Notes: generated by a model not told the origin, from the letters alone. A DNA stretch of 64,000 bases from Plumapathes pennacea (GCA_964036295.1 OZ038467.1:18945670-19009669); one strand, 5' to 3'; positions 54,301 through 62,340 are shown, counted from the stretch's first letter. Made by a program: numbers and translations.

Positions 54301-54649
54301 GCAACAAAAGTAGACGATGTATTGTAAAATGAACTCTGGTATTCGTTCAATTTAACAAAAATATGAAGGTTCAGAAACCTGATCACCGAGTGTACTGCAG
54401 CCGGGCATAGTTCGATGTACATGTACGCGTTTCGTCATGTGCAGGTATTGCACAACGGTAGCGAAAATAATCATCAAAATAATACAAACTGTCCTGTGCA
54501 CAGCAGAGAAAAGCTCCAGAAATGGTATCAGGATAATTTAAAGAAAACACAGAGGGAAAAAAACCACCTTTAAACTCACCATCAGCAGCCAGTGCGGTAG
54601 ACGTGAACAGAAAAGTCCCACAAAACACTAAAAAACACAAACGCATCAT
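32418..54649 (-). CDS. Secreted five-MAM-domain protein, complete 16-exon gene
   Basis: Sixteen minus-strand exons join in frame to 2637 nt, a predicted 878-residue protein. Order: signal peptide ([21 protein letters not shown]), then five consecutive MAM domains of about 165-180 residues, each spread over three exons (a, b, c), and a short basic tail (KAKRRRH). Every domain shows the four MAM cysteines, the conserved Trp after the second Cys, the aromatic IEAS strand and the GDIAIDD motif. All introns are GT-AG; phases repeat 1, 1, 0, so each domain is a symmetric 1-1 cassette. No membrane span is seen, so the product should be secreted. Likely N-glycosylation sequons are NVT, NGT (twice), NDT and NCS. 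MAM domains are known adhesion or oligomerisation modules; the precise role here is unknown. The start is chosen because the signal core follows at once; an in-frame Met at 54736 is probably outside or at the edge of the transcript. Confidence 0.9.
32655..32838. repeat. 118-bp tandem duplication across the exon 15 donor
   Basis: About 32655-32720 repeats 32770-32838: ACGTTCCTGGTAAAAACC against ACGTACCTGGTGAAAACC, followed by AAGCT-GCCAGG. The distal copy has GA in place of the donor GT and a TAG in the former frame, so it is non-functional. Confidence 0.75.
32795..33078 (-). CDS. Exon 15 of five-MAM gene: MAM5 'b' module
   Basis: Encodes [16 protein letters not shown], then [19 protein letters not shown] and a stretch ending QLGFHQ at donor GTACGT in phase 0. 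At 284 nt it is the longest 'b' exon, with a Pro/Ala-rich insertion ([11 protein letters not shown]). Confidence 0.9.
33262..35226. repeat. About 2 kb of hexamer-based 18-bp tandem repeat
   Basis: The array is built from AGGCAC, AAGGAC and ACACAA/AGCAAA hexamers, mostly as the 18-mers GCACAAGGACAGGCAAAG and GCACAAACACAAGCAAAG. It fills most of the intron between exons 15 and 14. Because the unit is a multiple of three and free of stops, all minus-strand frames are open (up to 668 codons); none is a gene. Confidence 0.95.
35227..35971. other. Intron 14, upstream part
   Basis: No repeat array and no exon signal are visible. A few inverted motifs (CCATTTTCGTACAATACGAA near 35858) occur. Nothing else is supported. 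Confidence 0.45.
35972..36103 (-). CDS. Exon 14 of five-MAM gene: MAM5 'a' module
   Basis: Encodes [20 protein letters not shown], then [20 protein letters not shown] and HGGN. This is a canonical MAM start with CNF, FCKW and the TGPxxDH loop. The acceptor follows a T-run (ATCATCAG); the donor is GTTTGT; phases are 1 and 1. Confidence 0.92.
36139..37440. repeat. Three tandem copies of a 415-445-bp dispersed element
   Basis: Copies begin at about 36139, 36555 and 36995 with ACTAGCGGGACCCCCGTAAA and end with ACGGACGGACGGAAGTG and TTAGCGTATTATTATGTAGA. The first two match throughout; the third keeps the ends but its centre is different sequence. The element sits in intron 13. Confidence 0.8.
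37437..37555. repeat. (TAA)n microsatellite
   Basis: About 118 bp of almost pure ATA/AAT trinucleotide, directly after the ATTATTATGTAGA end of the third tandem element copy. The Asn-rich frame on it is an artefact. Confidence 0.95.
37846..38372. repeat. Approximately 500-bp dispersed repeat, copy 1
   Basis: Matches 50845-51300 in intron 2: shared strings include TTGTACCAACACAATTTA, GTAACACCGAAA, AGCTAGGAAGG and ATGTTAGTTAAACATCG. It ends just before the exon 13 donor. Confidence 0.75.
38387..38522 (-). CDS. Exon 13 of five-MAM gene: MAM4 'c' module
   Basis: Encodes [20 protein letters not shown], then [10 protein letters not shown] with the fourth Cys and an NCS sequon, ending YKVDT at donor GTAAGA. 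It starts in phase 0 and ends in phase 1. The usual IAIDDI is IALDVI here, a small departure from consensus. Confidence 0.9.
39039..39286 (-). CDS. Exon 12 of five-MAM gene: MAM4 'b' module
   Basis: Encodes [19 protein letters not shown], then [19 protein letters not shown] and [14 protein letters not shown], ending GTNYK at donor GTGAGA in phase 0. Contains an NGT sequon near its end. Confidence 0.92.
39885..40013 (-). CDS. Exon 11 of five-MAM gene: MAM4 'a' module
   Basis: Encodes [19 protein letters not shown], then [20 protein letters not shown]. It runs phase 1 to phase 1. The acceptor CTTCAG and first bases are duplicated 59 nt upstream (40072). Confidence 0.9.
40085..40242. repeat. 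Partial family C element
   Basis: AGCTGATTGAAATATCTATT ... TTGAATGGTTGGGAG and AACTTGGGAGTGAAAGTGTT match the family C body. A further fragment is at 39804-39873. Confidence 0.6.
40347..40662. mobile_element. MITE-like element, family D (TTTTCGGATG-CTGTCGAAA ends)
   Basis: Ends AGAGCGGTTTTCGGATGGCT and AGTCATCCGAAAACGGCTCT. The arms carry GATTGGTCCA / CCAATC motifs and AACCAAAACCAAA runs. Copies at 42651-42912, 44154-44456 and 45179-45494. Similar 77-79-codon frames in two copies reflect element similarity, not a gene. Confidence 0.85.
40708..40852 (-). CDS. Exon 10 of five-MAM gene: MAM3 'c' module
   Basis: Encodes [20 protein letters not shown], then [18 protein letters not shown] and a linker ending VKTQG at donor GTAACG, phase 1. 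It contains an NDT sequon and the fourth MAM Cys. Confidence 0.92.
40868..41380. repeat. 42-bp minisatellite in intron 9
   Basis: The unit is GACACGAGTTGTAACGAAGC plus AATACGAGGACAAGACGAAG GG, about 12 imperfect copies, ending a few bases from the exon 10 acceptor. In the sense strand it is pyrimidine-rich and may act as the polypyrimidine region of that acceptor. Confidence 0.88.
41478..41716 (-). CDS. Exon 9 of five-MAM gene: MAM3 'b' module
   Basis: Encodes [18 protein letters not shown], then [19 protein letters not shown] and [14 protein letters not shown], ending HMFYQ at donor GTAAAG, phase 0. This is the closest of all the 'b' exons to a textbook MAM core. Confidence 0.94.
41826..42240. 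repeat. Dispersed element with G/C-rich ends (family H)
   Basis: Ends CCCGGGGAGGGGCACTCCCT and AGGGGAGTGCCCCCCACCG form an inverted repeat. The interior repeats CCCTGTTCCAGA. Related to 15999-16385. Confidence 0.7.
42327..42391. repeat. Long T-tract
   Basis: About 40 consecutive T, then a short gap and a further T-run. The flanking ATATAAGCCTCTGGCTTTGG resembles ATATAAGCCTCCGGCTTCTT near 50712, so this is probably the A-tail of a retroposed sequence on the minus strand. Confidence 0.6.
42651..42912. mobile_element. MITE-like element, family D
   Basis: Ends AGCCGTTTTCACATGAATGT and ACAGTCATCCGAAAAGCGCC; the left end is mutated. Confidence 0.78.
43340..43468 (-). CDS. Exon 8 of five-MAM gene: MAM3 'a' module
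   Basis: Encodes [19 protein letters not shown], then [17 protein letters not shown] and a short acidic loop (TADSSGR). It runs phase 1 to phase 1 with donor GTACGC. It carries an NGT sequon. The sequence just upstream of its acceptor is derived from a family C element. Confidence 0.92.
43474..43793. mobile_element. Two family C elements head to head
   Basis: 43474-43612 ends in CTTGGGAGTGAAAGA; 43613-43793 is the reverse orientation, from AACTTCGATTTTCTCCTTCA to AACTTGGGAGTTAAG. Together they form an inverted repeat in intron 7. Confidence 0.8.
43938..44061 (-). CDS. Exon 7 of five-MAM gene: MAM2 'c' module
   Basis: Encodes [20 protein letters not shown], then [18 protein letters not shown], ending KK at donor GTCTGT, phase 1. 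It has two adjacent Cys where other 'c' exons have one. Confidence 0.88.
44154..44456. mobile_element. MITE-like element, family D
   Basis: Ends GAGCGCTTTTCGGATGACTG and ACAGTCATCCGAAAATGGCTC. Non-coding. Confidence 0.82.
44481..45178. mobile_element. Foldback element with CGAACCCCGCT ends, interrupted by a nested MITE
   Basis: Ends AATCGAACCCCGCT and AGCGGGGTTCGACAT pair. GTTCGAAATAACCGAG-type strings fill the interior. The Tc1/mariner-like MITE at 44557-44814 is inserted inside. A related foldback is at 62384-62983. Confidence 0.7.
44557..44814. mobile_element. Tc1/mariner-like MITE, copy 2
   Basis: Ends CAATTCTGGCCAAAAGT / ACTTTTGGCCAGGATTG flanked by TA. The interior has the same ACAATGTTGACTGAGTGTGC core and a G-run. 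Confidence 0.82.
45179..45494. mobile_element. MITE-like element, family D
   Basis: Ends AGAGCCGTTTTCGGATGACT and AGTCATCCGAAAACCGCTCT are nearly perfect complements. It abuts the foldback ending at 45178. Confidence 0.88.
45600..45862 (-). CDS. Exon 6 of five-MAM gene: MAM2 'b' module
   Basis: Encodes [19 protein letters not shown], then [20 protein letters not shown] and a stretch ending SSQCYR at donor GTAAGG, phase 0. It has extra cysteines (MCGTRC, QCYR) relative to other 'b' exons, matching the third gene's MAM2 (MCGPQC, NCYQ). Confidence 0.92.
45911..46176. mobile_element. Near-perfect palindrome (GTCGAAACGTCTGTCACC arms)
   Basis: Arms of about 120 bp, AGTAGTCTCCAGGAAGACTG and TCGACTCCCTGAGCG against their complements, meet near 46045. 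Half copies occur at 48050-48190 and 42535-42640. Confidence 0.85.
46180..46731. other. Intron 5 sequence with AAGCGGACA repeat fragment
   Basis: 46205-46350 carries CTCTCTCCAAAGCGGACAC and its inverted complement. The rest is unique AT-rich intron. No exon is seen. Confidence 0.5.
46732..46925. mobile_element. Diverged family C element
   Basis: AACCCTTTCACTCCTGAACTC start, GAGAATTAATAATCCAATCA body; the right end is degenerate. Confidence 0.65.
47248..47373 (-). CDS. Exon 5 of five-MAM gene: MAM2 'a' module
   Basis: Encodes [19 protein letters not shown], then [10 protein letters not shown] and KKDHGGKV. It runs phase 1 to phase 1 with donor GTAAGT. The start matches the third gene's exon at 17187-17062. 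Confidence 0.92.
47532..47800. mobile_element. MITE-like element (TTAAAGGGGCC ends), copy 1
   Basis: Ends TTAAAGGGGCCTTCTCA and TGAGAGGGCCCCTTTA pair. A second copy with the same body (GGAAAATGCAAGGCTGA, AAATGGCGGAACCAAGGAT) is at 52137-52396. Confidence 0.82.
48050..48200. repeat. Half copy of the GTCGAAACGTC palindrome
   Basis: TTCACTTGACTCTGAAGATG and CCAACAACAGTCTTTCTGGA match the right arm of the palindrome at 45911-46176. Confidence 0.7.
48480..48609 (-). CDS. Exon 4 of five-MAM gene: MAM1 'c' module
   Basis: Encodes [20 protein letters not shown], then [11 protein letters not shown] and a Ser-rich linker ending SSSDGGN at donor GTGAGA, phase 1. The usual GDIAIDD is SDAAIDD here. Confidence 0.93.
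48657..49027. mobile_element. Foldback element rich in CAAGGACTTTTCAAG
   Basis: Ends CAGGGTTCG / CGAACCCTG. The interior has several AATTCAAGGACTTTTCAAG-like strings. It lies in intron 3. Confidence 0.7.
49202..49785. repeat. Tandem duplication; one copy holds a MITE insertion
   Basis: 49202-49258 plus 49512-49585 matches 49655-49785 (TGATCCCGGGCTTCTG / CGATCCTGGATTTCTA; TTCATGGCAGTAGTGAAAAA in both). The left copy is interrupted at its TA by the MITE at 49262-49509; the right copy keeps the empty TA at 49708-49709. Confidence 0.8.
49262..49509. mobile_element. Tc1/mariner-like MITE, copy 3
   Basis: CAATCCTGGTCAAAAGT / ACTTTTGACCAGGATTG ends, TA on each side. Same internal core as the other two copies. 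Confidence 0.85.
49824..50068 (-). CDS. Exon 3 of five-MAM gene: MAM1 'b' module
   Basis: Encodes [19 protein letters not shown], then [19 protein letters not shown] and [14 protein letters not shown], then [10 protein letters not shown] at donor GTAAGT, phase 0. Contains an NVT sequon. Confidence 0.94.
50340..50844. other. Intron 2 sequence, no gene
   Basis: AT/CT-rich. Contains ATATAAGCCTCCGGCTTC near 50710, shared with about 42430-42455, and an A-run at 50820-50840. Probably the 3' part of a dispersed repeat. Confidence 0.45.
50845..51300. repeat. Approximately 500-bp dispersed repeat, copy 2
   Basis: Matches 37846-38372, in the same orientation, in another intron of the same gene. Confidence 0.75.
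51345..51817. mobile_element. 473-bp palindrome of two abutting inverted elements
   Basis: TAAAGCCTGGTTTCCATATA starts the left arm; the right arm ends TATATGGAAACCAGGCTTTA. The arms are about 235 bp, meeting at about 51581 with almost no spacer. Repeated GTCTCTGACGTAAGGATCGT motifs. It lies 47 bp downstream of the exon 2 donor. Confidence 0.9.
51864..51995 (-). CDS. Exon 2 of five-MAM gene: MAM1 'a' module
   Basis: Encodes [19 protein letters not shown], then [20 protein letters not shown] and HTSGN, a canonical MAM start. Acceptor TTTCTTTCAG; donor GTGAGT; phases 1 and 1. Confidence 0.95.
52137..52396. mobile_element. MITE-like element (TTAAAGGGGCC ends), copy 2
   Basis: Same body as 47532-47800 in the same orientation; ends slightly more diverged. 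Confidence 0.8.
52554..52760. mobile_element. MITE-like element, family C, full copy
   Basis: Ends TTAACCCTTTCACTGCCAAG and TTGGGAGTGAGAGGGTTAA. In the same orientation as 24299-24505. Confidence 0.85.
52820..52990. mobile_element. Family C element, internally deleted
   Basis: CTTCACTCCTGATCTCATAA start and GATCACTCAGGAGTGAAAA end. Shorter than the full copies. Confidence 0.7.
53478..54579. other. Intron 1 of five-MAM gene
   Basis: 53478-53680 is a decayed family D element (TTTCCGGATGACTGTCGAAA). The rest is unique AT-rich sequence with no exon signal. Confidence 0.5.
54580..54649 (-). CDS. Exon 1 of five-MAM gene: signal peptide
   Basis: Encodes [20 protein letters not shown] and then AAD, a clear signal peptide with probable cleavage after ALA. 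Donor GTGAGT, phase 1, joins directly to MAM1. Confidence 0.9.
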
Positions 54650-54745
54650 GTTCGGCGTTAAAGTCTCGCAAACTCCCGTTTCTCTGTCACTCCTTACTCC
54701 CGCGCGCGATGCTACAAGTGTACACCCTAACTTCACTGTCCAAAC

Positions 54746-54752
54746 TTTTAAA
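54746..54752 (-). promoter_or_regulatory. Candidate TATA-like element of five-MAM gene
   Basis: TTTAAAA on the minus strand lies about 100 bp before the chosen ATG. Initiation about 30 bp downstream would leave a short leader and exclude the in-frame upstream Met at 54736. Position-based inference only. Confidence 0.3.
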
Positions 54753-56409
54753 CTTTCAGTGGAATCTCAAAAATGAAAACACCCGTCAGGATTTTCTTTC
54801 AAGAAACGAAATACGCTCAATTAAATTGTGCAGTGTTCGTCTCGTCGCCACAGGACGTAAGCTGGAAAGCCTGTTGGACATTGATTAACAACAGTGGTTC
54901 ATGAGGTTTTCCTGCGCGCATGAAAAACAAATTGACAGAAGCAATTTTCAATGTAAGCGCGGGGTAGTTTTACCAACACGCGATGTATTTCTGCGTTTTC
55001 TAAGTGAAAAGTAATTTATCAACACTTTTCAACACGCGACACACGGAAAATGTTTTATCAGTTTAATTTAAAATGTATTATTTAAAAATGTAATAAATCA
55101 ACAAATCTCCACCCCAAGCCTAGCAGGGGTTTTCGTCGGCCTTGCTCCGCCGGCATGCTAAGACACGTAACTCACAACATTCCAAACCCACGTTGTTCTA
55201 GAAACGCGCGTTAAGAAAGTTAAACGGCAAGCAATGACTCTATACGGGTTGTTGAGAAGTACCGCGAGAAAACAAACACAAGCAACGAAACATATAACTT
55301 CCTACTGTGCAGAAAATGTGTATGTGTACTTTTCTTTTCAGAGGAAGTCCTTCACAATATCTTAAAGCTTCCATAAAATATGACAGCTTAATCCATGGCT
55401 TATTCATCGCCTATTACGTTCCGTCAAACAAGGCTCCATCAATGGTGCAGAATTGTCTAGAACTCAAGGGAAACTGCAGATACGTGTCGCCGGTGATAGA
55501 TCCGAGCCATTATTTGAATTTTTTCGACATCTGGTTATTCAGTCAGTTTCAGTGGTACGGAAATACTAACAAAAAGTGCAATTTTAACCGTTTTGAGACA
55601 AAAATTTGCAACTTTCGACCCTAATTTAGCCCAAAATGTGCAGTTTTCGACCCTATTTCAGACCAAAATGTGCGATTTTCGACCCTTTCAGACCAAATAT
55701 CAAAATCTCCGACCCTATTCCAGACCAAAGGCTCAAAATCGAAACCCCATTTCAGACTAAAAACGCTGAAAATGATACCCTTTGGGGCGGCACATGACTT
55801 ATATAAAGGAGCCCCCCCCCCCCCCCCCCCTCCCCTCCCCCCGATACTAACAAAAGAATCTGTCGCTAATACGCGGCAGAACAAAAAGCAACAAAGATGG
55901 TGAAAAAATAATAGTCCACGCAGGTTTCCGTGGGAAGCAAATACCTTACAACGTATCTGCGTTTGCTTAGCCTGGGTGTTGTGAGTTAAAAATCGACCAT
56001 GAAAGGAATCCAAGAGTCGCGCAAGTAAAATATCATTCACGGATTTAAAGTCTTTAAAACTAATAATTTCTAGCCAGTAATAAAAAATATCGTAATATGT
56101 GAATCGTTACAGCACGACCTCGTTTACACGGATCCTGGCATAACCTTGTAACATGAAAAAGTGTAAATGCCAATCTGACACTTATAATGTATCAGGTTGA
56201 TGTGGAGAAGCTTAACTTTGGTGTTCCGACAAGGGACTGGCATTGCATTATATATAAGTGTGAATAAATGTTACAGCTTTTTACTTGGTAGTAAATTATC
56301 CCATTTTCAAGCAAATAGACGAGATCTCAGACCGAGAAATTTTTTCACCTATCCCCTTTTCAATCATATGTACGAGAACTCAGATCGAGTGTTTTTTCTT
56401 TTTCTTTTC

Positions 56410-56460
<51 letters not shown>

Positions 56461-57535
56461 CCTAAATATGCATTAAGATAAATCTCGCAGTGTTTCGGGC
56501 CTTTACTTTGCACATTTTAGGCTAAAAAAATATTACGTATTAAAACCCGAAGTCGATTCTCTGCGCGGCAAACGACAGAGAATACGTTCGCGTAAACGAG
56601 AAAACTAAAAAAAACATCAATAAAACGCGCTCCTCTTAGGAAAATAATCTAGATCATTAGGGTGCTGCTAAGAAGTTTGAAAAATATTATATTTGTCGAT
56701 CAATTTATGTTAGGAGGCCATTTGAATGCACTTTACTTAGAATTTGTGCCAGTGCCCTGTTTCATCTTGTTGCTGTTAAATTAGAGAATTTCTTTCACAT
56801 GAAGGCGGTTTTGCCTGACAACTGCCCGATAACTGATCAACAATAGGTCAAGTTCATAGCTTAAGTTGCCAACGTCTAGCAAGCGGACACTTAGGAGACA
56901 CTTGTATTCTTGTTCATTGTTTAACATTCCCATCAAACCCCGTTGAAAGGAACACAGCTAAAGCGGTGTCCTAATTAACGAGATTGTAGTTCAAACAACA
57001 GCACGCAGGAATTGTGCCGGGAAAATGCGCTGTTTAGGAAGGTATTCGTACTCTAAAGAGGTGTCCGTACTATGAAGAGGTGTCTGCACTGTAACGAGGT
57101 GTCCCGTACTATAGCGAGATGTCGCCATATCTGCCTGTATTACTACAGAACAAACTTTGAGCATGAAAATAAACTCCAGGCACGAAGTACTGATTTTATG
57201 GTCGACCTTAGTTGCAAGAATGTGTTCTTGATCCATGTAAGTTCGTTGTTAACAATCCAACCATACATTTCTCAGTATCCTCACATATAGATCTGCGTAA
57301 TTAAAAAACCAAGCCCTGACGTACAGAAAATGATCGATGATTTATACAGACCTTGCCTACAGCTGCTTTCACAGAAAGCGCGCGTACTCTATTTACGTAT
57401 GATTTTCTTTTCTAAATCGCCGATACGAAGCTCGCTGATACTGTAGACGCAATGGATACGCCAGAAATTGCCAGTAAGCAAGCCTCGAACAGCTGGATGT
57501 GTGCACGGTGACCTCATGTGTTTAAAAAGACACGC
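54753..57535. other. Intergenic sequence with repeats
   Basis: 55615-55850 is a family H fragment (CCCTATTTCAGACCAAAA, then a C-run). 56396-56460 is a long T-tract. Around 57050-57120 GAGGTGTCCGTACTAT-type motifs repeat. No supported gene. Confidence 0.55.
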
Positions 57536-57537
57536 TA

Positions 57538-57840
57538 TTCACGAAAACAAAACGACTAGACTCTAGAAAGCACCTTGAGCTCATTGGGCCAATTGAATAA
57601 AACAATTACAAATGAGAAGTTGGGCCAATTAACACTTTCAACCTAAAACCACGACCAAATGCTGTTACAGCTATGCATAGACACGTAATTCACGAAAACA
57701 AAACGACTAGACTCTAGAAAGCACTTTAGGGTTCATAAGGCCAAATTGAATAAAACAATTACAAATGAGAAGTTGGGCCAATTTACACTGAAACAACTTT
57801 CAATATGAAACCCATGGCCAAATACTGTTACAACTATACA
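57538..57840. repeat. 150-bp tandem duplication
   Basis: Two copies, 57538-57687 and 57688-57840, share ATTCACGAAAACAAAACGAC and AATTACAAATGAGAAGTTGG with modest divergence and small indels. Confidence 0.88.
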
Positions 57841-60599
57841 TTTGAGACTTGTGTCCATAACATTTAAAGGCTTTCATCAGACTAAAGTCCGCTTTTGGTG
57901 TTGTTAGAATAATGGTCCATCTTGCAAAATACACGTGTACTAAAATGTTTATTAAATTAAATGTGAATCCAGAAGCCGACCAGACAAAGCAGCAGCTCCG
58001 ACGGATCCGTATTTGCATACATTGCGTCAAAGGGCAATACTTTATGTTGTCATTTTTTCCTCAACTTTGTGCCTTCAGAGCCAAATATGCATGTGATCTT
58101 GGTTCATTGGTGCTAGTTTTTCCCTTGTAGAGCCTTGTTACATTCAGACCCATCGTTAATGTAGTCATCCTGTTACACGGAGCAGGATTATCCTGAGTAG
58201 ACCGTGCTGGCAATTTATTTCATCGATATACATATTCCTATTGTATTACCATTACTGCCAATGGAATTATAAGTAACGCCGTTGACTGATAAATAAGTAA
58301 TATGTGTTTGGATAACTGTTTCTAGAATGTTCTTCAAACTTCTGCTATAATATGTGCCTGGTTTCCATCGAATAACACGGTTTTAAGTTGCCGGATTATC
58401 ACAAAGCAGAAATCGTCTAACCTACCCGTGCATACACAATTCGAAAATGAGTTCTTCTTAAATGAGTTTAGTCAGCTTTCGAGAACTCTCAGTGCACTCA
58501 CTGTACCAAATATTAATAAGCCTAAATATAAACAACTTTGCTGAGTGTCCACCTATCGACCTTCCCCGGCAAATCGGGATTTAAATTGTAGGGGAAACTT
58601 TAGCGAGTGGGGTGTCTTAATTTTGAAATCTGGAGGCCCTGAAACACCATTTCCAGCACACTCAGACGAACTAGTATTCTGTCAAAAGCCTTGGTAAATT
58701 AATCGTCATTTTTAGGCTTATTTTCCATAAAATCGCTCAAAAAATATGCACAATGCAATCCCGCTGACAGTTTGCAGGCTATAAAAGAGTGCACGGTGGC
58801 TGATTTTAAGTGGGTATAATTCTGTAGACCATGAAAATTGCCGTGACAACAACAAGAAATACATAAGCAGTGCTGGGAGAAAAGCATCGAAAAATTGTCG
58901 TATGACAAGTATCATCGGGATTCGAGATTTTCAAGCAAAAATCGGGATAATTCCGACGAAATCAGGATGGTCGTTCACTGTCTTTGTCAAATAATGACCT
59001 CGACTACTGCGTTTACAGAAACATGACCGTGTGCAAGGCGCGCGCACAAAACGTGCAGTGAAATTTTAAAAACTGGAAACAACAATATTATGACAATTAT
59101 TTGCAGCTTACCGTGTGTTCTGCTCACGTGTCATGCCAAGAACTGCCAAGGCTCTCTCCACGGTCCAGACTCTCATTCCTGGTGCTCTGTGCATCCCATC
59201 AAATATTCATAGTCCTTGCCACGGTTTCCTTCCGTTGTCCTGTCGGGTATCAACGCAACGGCTCGCATAAGTCGAATAATTCAACAGAAGTCACTGAGTC
59301 ACGTGTGATAACTTCTCAGTGAAAGTGCAGGTTTTTTAGGCCGCGTACCGTAAAAATGGACCTTTTCATTAAACAACTATCCCTTTAACTCTGACTCTTT
59401 CGTATTTTTTCCCTCTTTGATGTCTGGTAGTGCCACAAGAACGCAAAAAGCCGCTCCTCGACTCATTGTTCGCTGACCCGCCATTTTGATTTTGTGTTGG
59501 TGACTGCTGGATTCAGCGCAGGCTCAACTAGCAAAGACAGACTGAGGGACGGGTGGGTGAGTGGAAATTAATTGGGCACAAACAAACTGAAAGCACCAAA
59601 TGATTCTATTCATATCATCCCTGAAAATTTTCTCAACTAAAGACTTGAAATGAGATAGTCAAGTAACGGCTTAGCTACTGATTTCCGGATCAGACTCAAT
59701 AATTGATTGTGTCGCAGTTCTTTGAGTAGGGTCGACAAAATCTGATATGTATTAAAAGGCCCAGAATAACCGTAACCGCTATGCATATCACAGCACCTGA
59801 CAAGTACCATAAATTTAGACTCCATAACCCACGCACTGCGTGGATGGAAATTTTGCTTTTTGCTAAATTTTTGGCAAAGGCGTTTTAGTGAGGTTTTCAA
59901 GGTCGAGTGGGTGTGTTCGATTGGTCTATTCAACGTTTTGCTTGTTCTCAGGGAGATTTAGATTTTTTTTTAAACCTCTATGTGCTTGCATTTTGAGCAA
60001 TTCCCCGACTCATCCTAACCCTAATCATCTCCAAACCAATAAATTTTACCGATCAGCGGCGCTATTCCTATTCCGGAATACACCAAATCGAACTCGCCTT
60101 CTGATTGTTCTACACGAAAATTACTTTCATACGCACAGGATTTACGCGGCATGAAATCAGTGCAGCACACATGTTATGACTATTAGTCATTACATTGTCA
60201 GTGGCAAGGCCGTACGCTTCTACTCAGAAATTGAATGACTTCGAACGGCTCCTTTTACTCCAGTGCGCTTAGGGCCACAGTATACCTAAATTGAAAAAGC
60301 TGTCTCATTTTTGTCTGGGCTAGAGAGGACGTTTTCTCGTCTTGCCTTTCTTGCAATTCTTGCGCACCGTTCCAGCGGAGAGCGTATTAAAGAGGATGGA
60401 ATCAAAGCAATTTCCGGGACTCCTGCCCTGCACCAAAGGAAACAACGAAACTAGCAATTGAAATTAATTGACTCCCTTCACAGCAGGCTTTATCCATCCA
60501 AGGTCACCCAAATATAGAACTTCGTGAATAACTGATCAAAAAACTACCTCACTCGGGTATTAGTTTTACTAGAGGAGCTGTGGATGTTTGGCTTCAGCC
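57841..60599. other. Intergenic, no supported gene
   Basis: Several 60-98-codon frames occur (the longest at 59933-59637, minus) but none shows a recognisable domain, signal peptide or consistent splice partner. Confidence 0.5.
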
Positions 60600-60787
60600 A
60601 ACCCTTTCACTCTCAAGAGTGATCAACTTCAATTTTCTCCCTCAGTTTCTCACCAAGGATATATAATACAGTAAGGAGAACTTGGCTTTTGATACCTTCC
60701 TCAGATGACAGCTAATTAAACTATCAGCTCTCTCTATATCACCCATACATTTTATTTTTAAAAGGTTGCGAGAATCTGCCGTTTTAA
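60600..60787. mobile_element. Family C element, reverse orientation
   Basis: AACCCTTTCACTCTCAAGAG, then CAACTTCAATTTTCTCCCTC and AAAAGGTTGCGAGAATCTGC. Opposite orientation to 24299 and 52554. Confidence 0.75.
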
Positions 60788-61488
60788 CCCAAATTCCGAA
60801 AGAACTGCTCCACAGAATTGTTTTCGATCTTTTTTCTTCAAAATACAGATCTTACATAAAGAAACATACTAGAAATACGATATTCGCAGATAATCCCACG
60901 CCCATGTAATCGGTTTTATTTATAATTATATCTATATCTATAGTAATTCCTGTTTGAAGAAATTGAATAACCGTTATCCAGTTTATAATTAGGCGTTAGT
61001 TGAAGGAAAACTACACCGACATGAAGTAACCGGGAACGGATGATGCGTACCCCTTTTGCGTGTAGAGAAGCGGTGCAGCATTGTGGTTTTCCCTTTTTTT
61101 TGGTGTCGTTTTTCCCAACCGATGGAGCGGATCATCTCTCTCTTAACGGCCTGGGGCGATAGCATTACCATATTCAAAATATAAACCTTTATAACTCGAA
61201 GGCGCAGCGTTAAAAAGCAGACTTATTCTAATAGTCAACATATTTCCGTCATGTAGATTCGATTGTAGATATATCATTTTTGGGCTTATGTGCACTTTAA
61301 GCTTGAGTTAAGCACTTTAAGCGGAGTTTTGTCGTCCCGTATCAAGAAACTTAATGTATCCGTGATGAAGCAATTTACAGATATACTGAAGATCAGAGAC
61401 CTCGTACTTCTACAAACCAATAATCAAGGCTTGATCGAACACGCTCAGAGAATGCTTTTAATTCACTTCAGTGAAGGTTGAAGAGGTG

Positions 61489-61697
61489 ACGGAGGAGCAC
61501 GACTTTTGAAGAGGAAGATGAGAAGTGAAGAGGAGGAGAAGTGAAGAGGAAGAGAAGTGAAGAGGAAGATGAGAAGTGAAGAGGAAGAGAAGTGAAGAGG
61601 AGGAGAAGTGAAGAGGAAGATGAGAAGTGAAGAGGAAGAGAAGTGAAGAGGAGGAGAAGTGAAGAGGAAGATGAGAAGTGAAGAGGAGGAGAAGCAC
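61489..61697. repeat. GA-rich minisatellite
   Basis: GAAGTGAAGAGGA-based units, alternately followed by AGA, GGA or AGATGA; almost purely purine on the plus strand. The three overlapping Ser/Leu-rich frames on the minus strand are artefacts. Confidence 0.9.
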
Positions 61698-61756
61698 GGG
61701 TGATAAAGAAGAGAACCGAGGAGCATGAACAGCCAATCAGTTGCCATAACACAAGC

Positions 61757-61785
61757 GATGTTATCAGACAGACAGACAGACAGAC
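61757..61785. repeat. (GACA)n microsatellite
   Basis: CAGACAGACAGACAGACAGA tract at the 3' boundary of the LINE fragment that follows. Confidence 0.85.
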
Positions 61786-62340
61786 AAGTTTATTAGAGCG
61801 CCTTGTTACGGGTGACGCACATAGGCAGTATCCTCTATAATATTCTGGGGCTTAAGTGCTAGTGTTTATGAGCTGTTGTATAATTTTAAAACATTCATAG
61901 ATATATTGTGCTGTTTGTGCCGTGCATTTTCCTGGTGCTATCAGTTTTTTTAAATTGTACTCCCTTTTTCTTTGTATATGGTACATGCAATTAGGAAATG
62001 TTCTCGTCCTCCATCTGTCGGCATTGGGGGCATGTCCTTAATTCAGGGCTTACATAGTTTTTTGTTGTATCGTCCGCGTTCGATTTCTAATATATGATCA
62101 CTTATTCTTAGTTTTGTCAAGGCTCTGCGGTGCTCGGTGTTCCGTGTACAACTGTTAGGTAGTTTTCAAATTTGAATTCCGTTTTAAATTCGCGGTAGGT
62201 TCTTAGTTCGTTTTTTCTTACGGATCTATCATCATCATTGAAAAGGCTTGATCTCCAGTCTCGTAATTCTATATCTGCTAGTCTTTGGTGTATGTCTCTG
62301 TGTAATGCTTTAATCTCGGGTATGTTTGCTCGACTGATAG
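61786..62340 (-). pseudogene. Decayed LINE ORF2 C-terminal remnant
   Basis: The minus strand reads, across frameshifts, ELRDWRSSLF, then NELRTYREFKTEFKFENYL, HRRALTKLRISDHILEIERG, TCPQC and EHFLIACTIYKEK. Together these match the end of a non-LTR retrotransposon ORF2: TYR-FK..F..E.YL, (R)RALTK-RIS.H-LEIERGRY and a CxxC...EHFL..C zinc-knuckle-like tail. At least two frame breaks and stops make it non-functional. The (GACA)n tract at its 3' side is typical of a LINE tail. Confidence 0.75.

Noticed and set aside
59637-59933. 98-codon minus frame
   Set aside because: No recognisable domain, signal peptide, splice partner or repeat structure; could be chance.
61463-61752. Three overlapping Ser/Leu/Phe-rich frames of 92-94 codons
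   Set aside because: Produced by the GA-rich minisatellite; all frames are open for compositional reasons.
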